Source of the DNA: Clostridia bacterium
GTDB lineage: Bacteria > Bacillota > Clostridia > Christensenellales > UBA1242
Length of the DNA: 64,000 nucleotides
Assembly (NCBI GenBank): GCA_900768545.1
Contig: CAAGDD010000005.1
Location: 62,001 to 126,000 of the forward strand
Reading direction: 5' to 3'
The position numbers and the translations under genes were made by a program. The notes below the pieces were generated by a model. The model was not told the origin of the DNA. It saw nothing but the letters and a program-made list of their open reading frames with translations, and ran no database searches. The number at the start of each line of letters is the position of its first letter. The stretch's first letter is position 1. Positions 8,940-17,268 of the stretch are shown one piece after another.

Positions 8940-9026
8940 TGGTGCCGAAGGAGGGGGTCGAACCCTCATGAAGTTGCCCTCGCGGGATTTTGAGTCCCGT
9001 GCGTCTGCCATTCCGCCACTTCGGCA
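8940..9026 (-). tRNA. tRNA-Leu (anticodon CAA)
   Basis: An 87-nt class II tRNA with encoded CCA. The acceptor stem is TGCCGAA/TTCGGCA. The D arm contains GTGGCGGAATGGCAGAC. The anticodon stem CGGGA/TCCCG encloses CTCAAAA, giving anticodon CAA for UUG codons. A long variable arm (GAGG/CTTC stem) and the T arm GAGGG-TTCGACC-CCCTC follow. The long variable arm and the CAA anticodon identify leucine. It stands alone and is followed by its own terminator. Confidence 0.96.
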
Positions 9027-9121
9027 AATATTTGTTGAACGCAATCATTTTAGCATAAAAAATTTTTGTTTGCAAGCATTTTTTATACAATTTTCAAAAA
9101 AAGTTGATTTTTTGAAAAAAC

Positions 9122-9160
9122 AAAAAAACAAGCGTTTAAGAAAACACAAAAACGCTTGTT
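9122..9160 (-). terminator. Terminator of the collagen-like gene
   Basis: AACAAGCGTTT (9127-9137) and AAACGCTTGTT (9150-9160) form a perfect 11 bp stem, with seven T on the minus strand after it. It lies 28 bp downstream of the collagen-like stop codon; A/T runs on both sides could make it bidirectional. Confidence 0.8.
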
Positions 9161-9187
9161 AAAAAATCTGTTTAAAATGAGATTTTG

Positions 9188-10219
9188 TCATGCAATTCGA
9201 ACAACTGTAAGTGTCGCACTTGGCTCGTCATTCGCTGTCAAAGTTGTGGCACTTGTCACAGTTGGAACAAGTGTCACAGCATCGCCAGCTGTGAGGTTTA
9301 AAACATAAGTTCCGCTCACGCCTTGATCAGCAGAAAGACCACGAGTGGTTGTTGATAAAATGGTGCCGTTTGTAGCAACCGAAACTACATCAGAACTTCC
9401 TGCTACAGAAGCCGGGCTTGTGGTATAACTAACAAGATAAACCCCAGTGTCAGGAACTATGATCGTGTTTGCTGTCGTTGTAGTCAAATTGTTGTTTGTC
9501 ACAACTGTAGGCAAATTCAAAGCAGTTCCGCTTGTAAGTGACTGCTCTGCCGCATCATATATGGTTGCATTTTGGTTGAGTGCAGTTCCTGTCGGGCCAG
9601 TTGGACCAGTCGGTCCTGTCGCACCTGTAGGTCCTGTTGCACCAGTATCGCCCGTTGCTCCAGTTGGACCAGTAGGACCAGTAAGACCGGTAGGGCCGGT
9701 TTCTCCAGTTGCACCGGTTGGACCAGTAGGGCCAGTAGGACCGGTTTCTCCAGTTGCACCGGTAGGGCCAGTAGGACCGGTTTCTCCAGTTGCACCGGTT
9801 GGACCAGTAGGACCGGTTGCTCCAGTTGCTCCAGTTGCACCGGTTGGACCAGTAGGGCCAGTAGGGCCGACTTCTCCAGTTGCACCAGTTGGACCAGTTG
9901 CACCTGTGGCTCCTACACTTCCTGTAGCCCCAGTTGGGCCAGTAGGACCAGTAGGACCGGTTGCTCCAGTTGCTCCAGTTGGACCAGTTGGACCAGTTGC
10001 GCCTGTAGCTCCTACACTTCCTGTTGCTCCAGTTGGACCGGTCGCCCCAGTCGCACCGGTTAAGCCGATAGGACCGCGTGCACCTGTTGGACCTTGAATT
10101 CCTTGAGGACCTTGCGGACCTTGTGGGCCAACAACAACTGTAGGATTTGTCGAAACCGTATTTATAACAACTTCTCTGCGGTTGCATTGAGAATTGCAAT
10201 TAAAACATCTAAATGGCAT
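9188..10219 (-). CDS. Collagen-like repeat protein with BclA-like C-terminal domain
   Basis: 343 residues. A short Cys-rich N-terminus (MPFRCFNCNSQCNRREVV) is followed by about 60 uninterrupted Gly-X-Y triplets at residues 31-211, mostly GPTG and GATG. A C-terminal domain of about 132 residues (TIIVPDTGVYLVSYTT, SGTYVLNLTAGDAVTLVP, ATLTVVRIA) resembles the trimeric jelly-roll domain of BclA exosporium filaments. There is no classical signal peptide. The many Thr residues in GPTG are typical O-glycosylation sites. The ATG has AAAGGAG upstream; the stop is TGA. It has its own promoter and terminator, with the glycosyltransferase gene 69 bp upstream on the same strand. A spore-surface or cell-surface filament is likely; sporulation itself is not shown here. 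Confidence 0.9.
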   Translation of the reverse strand: MPFRCFNCNSQCNRREVVINTVSTNPTVVVGPQGPQGPQGIQGPTGARGPIGLTGATGATGPTGATGSVGATGATGPTGPTGATGATGPTGPTGPTGATGSVGATGATGPTGATGEVGPTGPTGPTGATGATGATGPTGPTGATGETGPTGPTGATGETGPTGPTGPTGATGETGPTGLTGPTGPTGATGDTGATGPTGATGPTGPTGPTGTALNQNATIYDAAEQSLTSGTALNLPTVVTNNNLTTTTANTIIVPDTGVYLVSYTTSPASVAGSSDVVSVATNGTILSTTTRGLSADQGVSGTYVLNLTAGDAVTLVPTVTSATTLTANDEPSATLTVVRIA

Positions 10220-10229
10220 AGATTTCTCC

Positions 10230-10254
10230 TTTTGAGATAGCGCTTATCTCAAAA
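10230..10254. promoter_or_regulatory. Operator-like palindrome at the collagen gene start site
   Basis: TTTTGAGATA and TATCTCAAAA form perfect 10 bp arms around GCGCT. The palindrome starts 2 bp downstream of the -10 box and covers the expected transcription start near 10250, ending at the ribosome site. Since the transcript would begin inside it, it looks more like a repressor site on DNA than an RNA hairpin. Confidence 0.5.
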
Positions 10255-10256
10255 TC

Positions 10257-10285
10257 ATAATACTCAAATTCGCAAAAAATGTTAA
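10257..10285 (-). promoter_or_regulatory. Promoter of the collagen-like gene
   Basis: Minus-strand -35 TTAACA (10280-10285), 17 bp spacer, -10 TATTAT (10257-10262). It overlaps the last bases before the glycosyltransferase stop, so the collagen gene can be expressed independently. Confidence 0.55.
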
Positions 10286-10288
10286 AAT

Positions 10289-11362
10289 TTACATATTTTG
10301 TATCAACTCAAAATTTTTCAACACCCTTTGGTCATTTTTGAAATATTTTACAGCCAAAACCCCGTTTTTAAGAGCGTTTGTTTTATCCTTCAAATAAAAA
10401 TAACACACACTCAAATAATCATACACACTTCCGTTCCAACAATTTGGGTCTGAAATATAATTAAGTTCTCTCATTTGAATATTTTGCATCGCTTCAAAGG
10501 CAGCCGCTGCTTTTTCAAATTGATTTTGTTCAAAATACAACTTTCCAATCTCGAAATAAGGTTCGCGACTTTTAGGGCTTTGCAAGATCGCCAAACGAAA
10601 ATAATGCTCTGCCTTTTCAAAATTTTTCATACACCAATAACATTTTGCGATATATCGAAGACTCGCGCAACGCTCTTCCACCCAAGTCGAAGTCGGCAAA
10701 ACAAGATGCTTTTCAAAACAATCAATCGATTTTTGATAATCTTTATGAAAAAAATATTCTCTCGCCAAATAATGCAAGCAGCGGTCATTGTTTGGATTTT
10801 CTTTTACGGCAAGTTCCAAAAGTGACAGATATTGCCCACGCGATTTTGTGTTGTCCGCCTTGTGCTTCAAACATAATTTCTCAATGGTCACAACATTTGG
10901 TTGTCCCGCGCCAGTAAAAGTGATAACTTCGTGAACGGGAAATTTCCAACAAAAATTTTGAAGCGTGTGAATTTTGTCAGCAAAAAAAACAACCCCTTCA
11001 CTTCCATCATCATTAAAATTCCACACATAACGATATCGAACTTGCTGCGTCATTGGCGAAACATTCTCTTCCAAAATCTTGCGCCACCCTTTATCGAAAA
11101 ACTCATCAAGGTCAATGCACAAACACAAATCGCTATCCTTTGGAATAAGCTTCATACTTTCATTTCGCGCAACATCAAATCGCCATGGGGAAATAATTTT
11201 TTGCTTTAAAATCACCTTTGGATTTTTCTTTAAAAGTTCAACAGTTTTGTCTGTGCTGCCTGTGTCAAGCACACAAATATAATCCGCTTCTTTCATACTT
11301 TCAAGCCAGCGTTCAACAAATTTTTCTTCATTCTTGCAAATTGCATATACACAAATTTTCAT
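10289..11362 (-). CDS. Family 2 glycosyltransferase with C-terminal TPR-like repeats
   Basis: 357 residues. The N-terminus is a GT-A fold family 2 domain: ICVYAICKNEEKFVERW, DTGSTDKT at 33-40 (nucleotide binding) and the DxD-type DLDEFF at 84-89 (metal and sugar-nucleotide binding). From about residue 190, helical repeats of TPR type appear (CLHYLAREYFFHKDYQKSI, KCYWCMKNFEKAEHYF, IGKLYFEQNQFEKAAAAFEAM). Such GT2-TPR proteins often glycosylate protein or cell-surface acceptors in the cytosol. The adjacent Thr-rich collagen-like protein is an obvious candidate acceptor, by inference from position only. The start ATG follows AAAAGGAG. Confidence 0.88.
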   Translation of the reverse strand: MKICVYAICKNEEKFVERWLESMKEADYICVLDTGSTDKTVELLKKNPKVILKQKIISPWRFDVARNESMKLIPKDSDLCLCIDLDEFFDKGWRKILEENVSPMTQQVRYRYVWNFNDDGSEGVVFFADKIHTLQNFCWKFPVHEVITFTGAGQPNVVTIEKLCLKHKADNTKSRGQYLSLLELAVKENPNNDRCLHYLAREYFFHKDYQKSIDCFEKHLVLPTSTWVEERCASLRYIAKCYWCMKNFEKAEHYFRLAILQSPKSREPYFEIGKLYFEQNQFEKAAAAFEAMQNIQMRELNYISDPNCWNGSVYDYLSVCYFYLKDKTNALKNGVLAVKYFKNDQRVLKNFELIQNM

Positions 11363-11859
11363 AAAATACTCCTTTTACAATCTACGAGAAATTCGAAAAC
11401 TTTGTGAAAAATTGCAAGTTAAAAATGTCAAAAAAATAGCATAAAATAATTAAATAAAAAACATTTAAATAAATTAATAAGTAATCGTCAAAAAGTATAT
11501 TTTTTTTAATAAATAATTTAATATAAAAATAAATATTTTTAAATATTAAAATAATATTAAAAAAAATAATTTTTTTAAATAATAAATATATTATATTTAA
11601 ATTATTTAAAAATTTATAAGCTTAAATAATTCACAATAATGGTTATTTTTATATAACAGCATTTATTTTTAATTAAAATAATAAAAAAAATATCAAAAAA
11701 TCAATTTTATTGTAATTTTTGATATATTTTTGTCGAATTTAATATTATTTATTTTTTATTTAAATTCAATATTTTTTTGCATTATTTTTACATATTTAAT
11801 TTAATTTTTAATCTAATTATTTTATTCAAAAATCAAATTAAAAATTTTAACGAAACAGC
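11363..11859. other. Extremely AT-rich intergenic spacer
   Basis: About 500 bp with very few G or C, dominated by runs of A, T and variants of AAATAATTT and TTTAAATAA. No coding frame with a ribosome site is seen, and no clear terminator. The promoter of the glycosyltransferase must lie at its left end, but the low complexity leaves many equally plausible boxes. Confidence 0.6.
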
Positions 11860-13008
11860 CTAAACTTGTTTTTCATTTGATCCTGCCGAGCCGGTTTTAA
11901 CGCTATATGAGTTGAGATTATATTCTTCTATCAAAGGATAAGTTCCAATAGCGACAAGACCTTTGAGCGCTTCAAAAACTATTTTTTTGCTGTCAGAATT
12001 ATACACGCTACTTCTAGCAAAAATGTAGTTTAAATTGATATTTGTGTTTTGTTCTTTTGCTGGACTTAAATAATAATTTTCAGTAAGATAACTTGTCAAC
12101 AACTTATTGCTATACATTCTTCCACCACTATATTTTCTCAAAGTTTGTGGTTCAATCATACAGATATTTTTGCTTTCAGCCAAACAAAGATAGTTGTTTA
12201 TATCGTCAAGATATCCATCTCTAAAATATCTCGCATAGAAACCTTCCATCGCATTCTTTATACATCTTGTGTATTCTTGATCCGAAATCACGTTATGCAA
12301 ATATCTACACTTGTTTGCAAGTTCAAATTGTCGTGAACGATCATGATCAATTATTGAAGCTTCAAACATATCACCATATTCATAATACACTTTGAGCAAA
12401 GTTTTCATATTGTGCACATCTTTAAACTCACTTCCAAAAAGACACACTTCGTCCCAGAAATGAAGGGCAGCACACACCTCCCAGTCTTCTGGAGTTTTGT
12501 CTTTTTTGTTTTCAATATTTTTTGCCAACTCAACAATTTTTTCATTTTGTTCTTCAGGTTTTGTCACATTCAAATAATCTGCGATCGCTCTAAAACAACC
12601 AGTTTGTGCGTTTGCTTTCAAACTTGTAAACGCATCGTGCGCGTCATATTTCAAAATATATTTTGCGGTTGGGTTTCTCTTGATAATATACGCTTTTTCT
12701 CTTGGCAATTTGCCTTTAATATTGTGAGTAATCTTATATATTTCTTCCAATTTCTTTAAGTAAGCTTTGGCCTTAACGATCGCAACCGGATTTTTTGGCA
12801 TAGTCTTGTAAAAATTGTATTTTTCAATAAACAACTCGACATGAGCCACACAGATCAAACGGCTATCATTTATGATGTAGTTGAAATTGAGTTTACTTAC
12901 TCTGTTTTTGCTGTTGTCAATGTCTTTCCCGATAGGGCTGAACTCAGGAAATACATCTTCGCTCCCATAATTTATTGATTCATTAATAACTTTGGTGTTT
13001 TTTCTCAT
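11860..13008 (-). CDS. Protein of unknown function, 382 residues
   Basis: I do not recognise this protein. It has no signal peptide or membrane helix. It is mostly alpha-helical and rich in Tyr, Asn, Lys and Cys, and its middle (about 120-280) contains helix pairs such as AHDAFTSLKANAQTGCFRAI and FWDEVCLFGSEFKDVHNMKT that could be TPR/Sel1-like, without a clear repeat match. The open frame begins at 13020, but GGAGGTG at 13012-13018 puts the true start at the ATG 13006-13008. A near-consensus promoter lies upstream. It stands between a very AT-rich spacer and the rpoC end, with its own transcription unit. It is certainly a real gene, judging from start signals and codon pattern. Confidence 0.8.
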   Translation of the reverse strand: MRKNTKVINESINYGSEDVFPEFSPIGKDIDNSKNRVSKLNFNYIINDSRLICVAHVELFIEKYNFYKTMPKNPVAIVKAKAYLKKLEEIYKITHNIKGKLPREKAYIIKRNPTAKYILKYDAHDAFTSLKANAQTGCFRAIADYLNVTKPEEQNEKIVELAKNIENKKDKTPEDWEVCAALHFWDEVCLFGSEFKDVHNMKTLLKVYYEYGDMFEASIIDHDRSRQFELANKCRYLHNVISDQEYTRCIKNAMEGFYARYFRDGYLDDINNYLCLAESKNICMIEPQTLRKYSGGRMYSNKLLTSYLTENYYLSPAKEQNTNINLNYIFARSSVYNSDSKKIVFEALKGLVAIGTYPLIEEYNLNSYSVKTGSAGSNEKQV

Positions 13009-13029
13009 ACACACCTCCAATATAGGTCA

Positions 13030-13058
13030 ATTATAACATAATCGTTTAACAAAAACAA
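13030..13058 (-). promoter_or_regulatory. Promoter of the unknown 382-residue gene
   Basis: Minus-strand -35 TTGTTT (13053-13058), 17 bp spacer and perfect -10 TATAAT (13030-13035), about 20 bp before the start codon. The ribosome site GGAGGTG lies between. Confidence 0.65.
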
Positions 13059-13180
13059 TACCCTATTTGGCTAAATATGTATTTTTTGGGACAATGATTG
13101 GGCCGAATATTTAAGACAACTTTGAAAAACTTATTAATGATACATTACTAAAAAGTAAATTATATAAGAGCTATAAAATA

Positions 13181-13296
13181 AAACTTTATTAAATTAAAAC
13201 TCGATTAAACGAAAACTTTATTAAATTAAAACTTTATTAAACAAAAAACTCTGTTAAATAAAAAACTCTGTTAAATAAAAAACTCTGTTAAATAAA
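13181..13296. repeat. 16-17 bp tandem repeat, seven units
   Basis: Seven consecutive units beginning AAACTYYRTTAAAY: three or four divergent 16-17 bp units (AAACTTTATTAAATTA and variants) and then three identical 17 bp units (AAACTCTGTTAAATAAA) at 13246-13296. The identical units at one end suggest recent slippage expansion. It abuts the rpoC terminator. There are no spacers, so it is not a CRISPR array. Confidence 0.85.
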
Positions 13297-13323
13297 AAAA
13301 GAACGCTTATTTGCGTTCTTTTT
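13292..13323 (-). terminator. rpoC terminator
   Basis: AAAGAACGC/GCGTTCTTT stem (core 13301-13306 and 13313-13318) with a T run on the minus strand, 17 bp after the rpoC stop. It ends the rpoB-rpoC region. Confidence 0.85.
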
Positions 13324-13339
13324 AATTATTAAAATTTGA

Positions 13340-16300
13340 CTAAGCATTTTCAACAGTGTTGTCAACTGTTACTGGCAAAACACCTCTATATTTCTTCAAA
13401 CCTGTTCCGGCTGGAATAAGTTTTCCAATAATAACGTTTTCTTTGATACCAACAAGGTTATCAACCTTACCTTTCAAAGCGGCTTCAGTCAAAACTCTTG
13501 ATGTTTCTTGGAATGAAGAAGCAGACAAGAATGAATCAACAGTAAGAGAAGCTTTTGTAATACCAAACAAAATTCTTCTTGCAATAGCAGGTCTTCCGCC
13601 ATTTCTAAGAGTCTTTTCATTTTCTTCTTCACATTTTGCAATATCAACGATATCACCTGTAAGAAGTTCGGTATCTCCAGAGTCTTCAATCTTAACCTTT
13701 TTAAGCATTTGACGAATGATAATTTCGACGTGCTTGTCGTTAACTTTAACATCTTGGCTTCTATAAACCGAAATAACTTCGCTGAGCAAGTAATTTTCAA
13801 GTCCTTTCAAACCTTTTGTTACAAGCAAATCAGCAGGATTGATAGCACCAGCTGTAAGTTGAGTTCCTGGTTCTACTGTGTCGCCATTCTTAACTTGCAA
13901 AATTGCAGGTTTTTTAACTTCATAATCAATATCGCCTTCACCAGTGATGATTGTGATTTGATAGTTTTTAGCGTCTTCTTTGATCTTAACTTTTCCAGCA
14001 ACTTCTGAAAGCAAGCATTCGCCCTTTGGTCGTCTAGCTTCGAAAATTTCTTCAACTCTAGGCAAACCTTGTGTAATATCGGCAGCAACCGCAGCACCAC
14101 CGGTGTGGAAGGTTCTCATTGTAAGCTGTGTACCTGGTTCACCAATAGATTGAGCAGCGATAATGCCGACTGCTTCGCCCAATGTAACCATATCTTTGCC
14201 AGCCAAGTTTCTTCCATAACATTTTGCACAAACGCCATGTTTGCAACGGCAAGTAATCAAAGATCTAATTTGAACTTCTTTAATTCCGGCTTGTTGAATT
14301 CTAGCAGCTTGTTCCTTAGAAATCATAGTGTTTGCAGGGACAATAACTTCTTTTGTTTTTGGATCAACAACATCATCAACAGCAACTCTGCCGTAAATTC
14401 TTTCTTGCAAAGTTTCTTGAACAACATTGTCTTTAACAAGGTCAGTTACAACAACACCCTTAACTTTTTCGCCTGCATCAGCAAAGCAGTCTTCAGTTGT
14501 TACAACGACATCTTGTGCGATATCAACCAATCTTCTTGTCAAATAACCAGAGTCAGCTGTTTTAAGCGCTGTATCTGACAAACCTTTTCTCGAACCACGA
14601 GAGTTGATGAAGTATTCGATTGGTGTCAAACCTTGTTTAAATGAAGATTTAATAGGTGTATCGTTTTTAACACCTGATGCGGTCGCTTTAATACCAATCA
14701 TACCGCAGTCTTGGTTCAACTGAACGTTGTTTCCACGTGCACCAGAACCAACCATCAAGTTGAATGGATTGAAAGTGTCCATATCTTTAACAACTGCGTT
14801 TTGAACTTGTTGAACTGCATCGTTCCAAATTGCGCAGTTTTCATTGATCTTTTCGTCAAGGGTAATAAGACCACGACGAAGAAGTTTTTCATTTTCTTGA
14901 ACTTTTGCATTAGCTTCTTTCAAAATTTCTGCTTTTTCAACAGGTTCGTTAATATCATAAATATTAACTGAAATTGAAGCCAATGTAGAATATTTGTAAC
15001 CCGTTTCTTTAAGTCTATCAACAAGTTTCGAACATTCAGTTGTTCCAAATTTGTCATAGCAGTCAGCAACAATTTTGCCAAGGTCTTTCTTCTTAACAGG
15101 TCTGTTTACTTCGAGTTCGCAGATGTTGTCAGGATTTGATCTATCAACATATCCCAAATTTTGTGGAATAATATTGTTGAACAAAATTCTACCAACAGTT
15201 GTTGTAACTCTCTTTGTGTATGTTTTTCCGTCAACTTCTTTTGAAAGTCTAACAGTAATTTCAGCTTGCATATCAACATTTTTTGTTTGATAAGCATAAA
15301 TTGCTTCGTTTCTTGAAGCAAAGATTGAACCTTCGCCCTTTGCACCTGGTTTTACAAGCGTCAAATAATAACAACCCAAAACGACGTCTTGCGCTGGTGT
15401 AACGATAGGTTCACCATCAGACAATTTCAAAATGTTGTTTGAAGCAAGCATCAATGTTCTTGCTTCTGTGCGAGCATCGATAGAAAGTGGAATATGAACA
15501 GGCATTTGGTCACCATCGAAGTCGGCGTTGAATGCAGCGCAGACAGATGGGTGAAGTTTGATCGCTCTTCCTTCAACCAAAACAGGTTCAAACGCTTGAA
15601 CTGAAAGTCTGTGAAGTGTTGGAGCACGGTTCAAAAGAACTGGGTGATCTTTAATTACGTCAGCCAAAACGTCCCAAACAACTGGTTTTTCTCTTTCAAT
15701 CATACGCTTTGCGCTTTTGATATTGTTTGATTGATTGAGTTCGATAAGTCTGTTGATAATAAATGGTTTGAAAAGTTCAAGAGCCATTTCTTTTGGAAGA
15801 CCGCATTGATACATTTTAAGTTCTGGTCCAACGACAATAACCGAACGACCTGAGTAGTCAACACGTTTTCCAAGCAAGTTTTGTCTAAAACGACCTTGCT
15901 TTCCGGCAAGCATAGCAGAGAGTGATTTCAGATCTCTTTGTTTTGAACCTTGAACAGGTTTTCCGCGTTTACCATTATCGATCAAATTGTCAACTGCTTC
16001 TTGAAGCATTCTCTTTTCGTTTCTAACGATAACGTCAGGAGCGCCAAGTTCCATAAGTTTTTTCAAACGATTGTTTCTGTTGATAACACGACGATACAAT
16101 TCGTTCAAGTCACTTGTTGCATATCTTCCTCCATCAAGTGGAACCATAGGTCTCAAATCTGGTGGAATAACTGGAATAACGTCCAAGACCATCCAAGTAG
16201 GGTTGTTTCCGCTCTTTCTAAAACTTTCAACAACATCCAACTTTTTGGCTGCCTTAACTTTTCTTTGTCCTTTTGCAGTTTTGAGTTCTTCTTTCAATTC

Positions 16301-16870
16301 TGCGCTGTCTTTGTCAAGATCAACTTTTGAAAGCAAAACTTTGATTGCTTCAGCTCCCATTCCAGCGTCGAAAGAACCATAACCATATTTTTCAACTGCA
16401 TCACGATATTCTTTATCAGTAAGAATTTGTTTGTATTCAAGGTCAGTTTGTTTTGGATCTGTAACAATGTAATTGATATAATAAACTACTTGTTCCAAAG
16501 TTTTTGGAGTCAAGTCAAGCAAAGTTCCAATTCTTGAAGGAACTGTTCTAAAATACCAAAGGTGAGTTACAGGAGCAGCGAGTTCAATGTGACCCATTCT
16601 TTCACGACGAACCTTACTGCGAGTTACTTCAACCCCACACTTGTCGCAGACAACACCACGATAACGGATTCTTTTGTATTTTCCGCAGTGACATTCCCAG
16701 TCCTTTTTAGGTCCAAAAATCTTTTCACAAAAAAGACCATCTTTTTCAGGCTTTTGAGTTCTGTAATTGATTGTCTCTGGTTTTGTAACTTCTCCGTGTG
16801 ACCATTCTCTGATTTTTTCAGGTGAAGCAATCCCTATTTTAATTTTTTCAAAATTGTTAAGTTCAAACAT
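13340..16870 (-). CDS. rpoC: DNA-directed RNA polymerase subunit beta'
   Basis: 1,176 residues, the normal length for Clostridia-type RpoC. Visible landmarks: an N-terminal zinc site CHCGKYKRIRYRGVVCDKC around residues 62-80, the lid/rudder region, the catalytic Mg2+ motif NADFDGDQM around 447-455, the second zinc site CRCKHGVCAKC near 877, and the bridge-helix/trigger-loop segment VGIIAAQSIGEPGTQLTMRTFHTGG. The frame opens seven codons earlier, but AAGGGGA precedes the ATG at 16868-16870, which begins MFELNNFEKIKIGIASPEKI as in relatives. It is separated from rpoB by an unusually long 398 bp spacer. Confidence 0.99.
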   Translation of the reverse strand: MFELNNFEKIKIGIASPEKIREWSHGEVTKPETINYRTQKPEKDGLFCEKIFGPKKDWECHCGKYKRIRYRGVVCDKCGVEVTRSKVRRERMGHIELAAPVTHLWYFRTVPSRIGTLLDLTPKTLEQVVYYINYIVTDPKQTDLEYKQILTDKEYRDAVEKYGYGSFDAGMGAEAIKVLLSKVDLDKDSAELKEELKTAKGQRKVKAAKKLDVVESFRKSGNNPTWMVLDVIPVIPPDLRPMVPLDGGRYATSDLNELYRRVINRNNRLKKLMELGAPDVIVRNEKRMLQEAVDNLIDNGKRGKPVQGSKQRDLKSLSAMLAGKQGRFRQNLLGKRVDYSGRSVIVVGPELKMYQCGLPKEMALELFKPFIINRLIELNQSNNIKSAKRMIEREKPVVWDVLADVIKDHPVLLNRAPTLHRLSVQAFEPVLVEGRAIKLHPSVCAAFNADFDGDQMPVHIPLSIDARTEARTLMLASNNILKLSDGEPIVTPAQDVVLGCYYLTLVKPGAKGEGSIFASRNEAIYAYQTKNVDMQAEITVRLSKEVDGKTYTKRVTTTVGRILFNNIIPQNLGYVDRSNPDNICELEVNRPVKKKDLGKIVADCYDKFGTTECSKLVDRLKETGYKYSTLASISVNIYDINEPVEKAEILKEANAKVQENEKLLRRGLITLDEKINENCAIWNDAVQQVQNAVVKDMDTFNPFNLMVGSGARGNNVQLNQDCGMIGIKATASGVKNDTPIKSSFKQGLTPIEYFINSRGSRKGLSDTALKTADSGYLTRRLVDIAQDVVVTTEDCFADAGEKVKGVVVTDLVKDNVVQETLQERIYGRVAVDDVVDPKTKEVIVPANTMISKEQAARIQQAGIKEVQIRSLITCRCKHGVCAKCYGRNLAGKDMVTLGEAVGIIAAQSIGEPGTQLTMRTFHTGGAAVAADITQGLPRVEEIFEARRPKGECLLSEVAGKVKIKEDAKNYQITIITGEGDIDYEVKKPAILQVKNGDTVEPGTQLTAGAINPADLLVTKGLKGLENYLLSEVISVYRSQDVKVNDKHVEIIIRQMLKKVKIEDSGDTELLTGDIVDIAKCEEENEKTLRNGGRPAIARRILFGITKASLTVDSFLSASSFQETSRVLTEAALKGKVDNLVGIKENVIIGKLIPAGTGLKKYRGVLPVTVDNTVENA

Positions 16871-17268
16871 ATTTTTTCCCCTTAAATACAAACTGTTTAA
16901 TGGTTAATTAAAAATTTTAAAATTCGATTTTGTCGCCAAGCAACCGCCCTTCAAACGAAATACTATGCACTATTCTAAAACAACTTTTTGAAAACTTTTG
17001 TTTAATTACGCCAATTATCAAACTTTCTCTTTCTAAAATCTCTTTAAAGAAACCTGCCTTAAAAAAGTTTTAATTTTTGCTTACTTTTCAATAAGCATTT
17101 TTAACTTCTTCAAATTATTTTTCAAAAGACACTCAATATTGAGCAATTTAGTTTGTTTTTCGAACATTTGCTTACTTTTTTAAAGTAAGTCGTTTGCATG
17201 GGTTTGGGGAGAATCGAAACTCCCCAAAGTCTTTTGTAACTTTTCTACTCTAGAAAAGTTAGTCCCTT
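16871..17268. other. Long rpoB-rpoC spacer with several hairpins
   Basis: 398 bp without a gene. In minus-strand order after the rpoB stop: a 10 bp perfect hairpin AACTTTTCTA/TAGAAAAGTT (17238-17260), a 9 bp GC-rich hairpin TTTGGGGAG/CTCCCCAAA (17203-17228) and an 8 bp hairpin CTTACTTT/AAAGTAAG (17171-17189). A 12 bp palindrome CTCAATATTGAG follows further down. None has a strong T run, so they look like RNA-processing or stability elements rather than terminators. I cannot identify a convincing separate rpoC promoter. Confidence 0.6.

Noticed and set aside
8556..9162. Several 64-106 codon frames on both strands across the tRNA-Leu region
   Set aside because: They overlap the intact tRNA and its fragments; such frames are a well-known artefact of tRNA sequence.
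9188..9190. Possible alternative code with TGA as Trp
   Set aside because: The collagen-like gene ends in TGA right before its terminator and family proteins use TGG for Trp, so TGA is a stop.
9447..10097. 216-codon plus-strand frame made of Val-Gly-Pro and Val-Ala-Pro repeats
   Set aside because: It is the antisense image of the GPT/GAT collagen triplets, with no ribosome site and no start context.
13181..13296. CRISPR array
   Set aside because: Units are 16-17 bp, directly adjacent, without unique spacers, and no cas gene is in the window.
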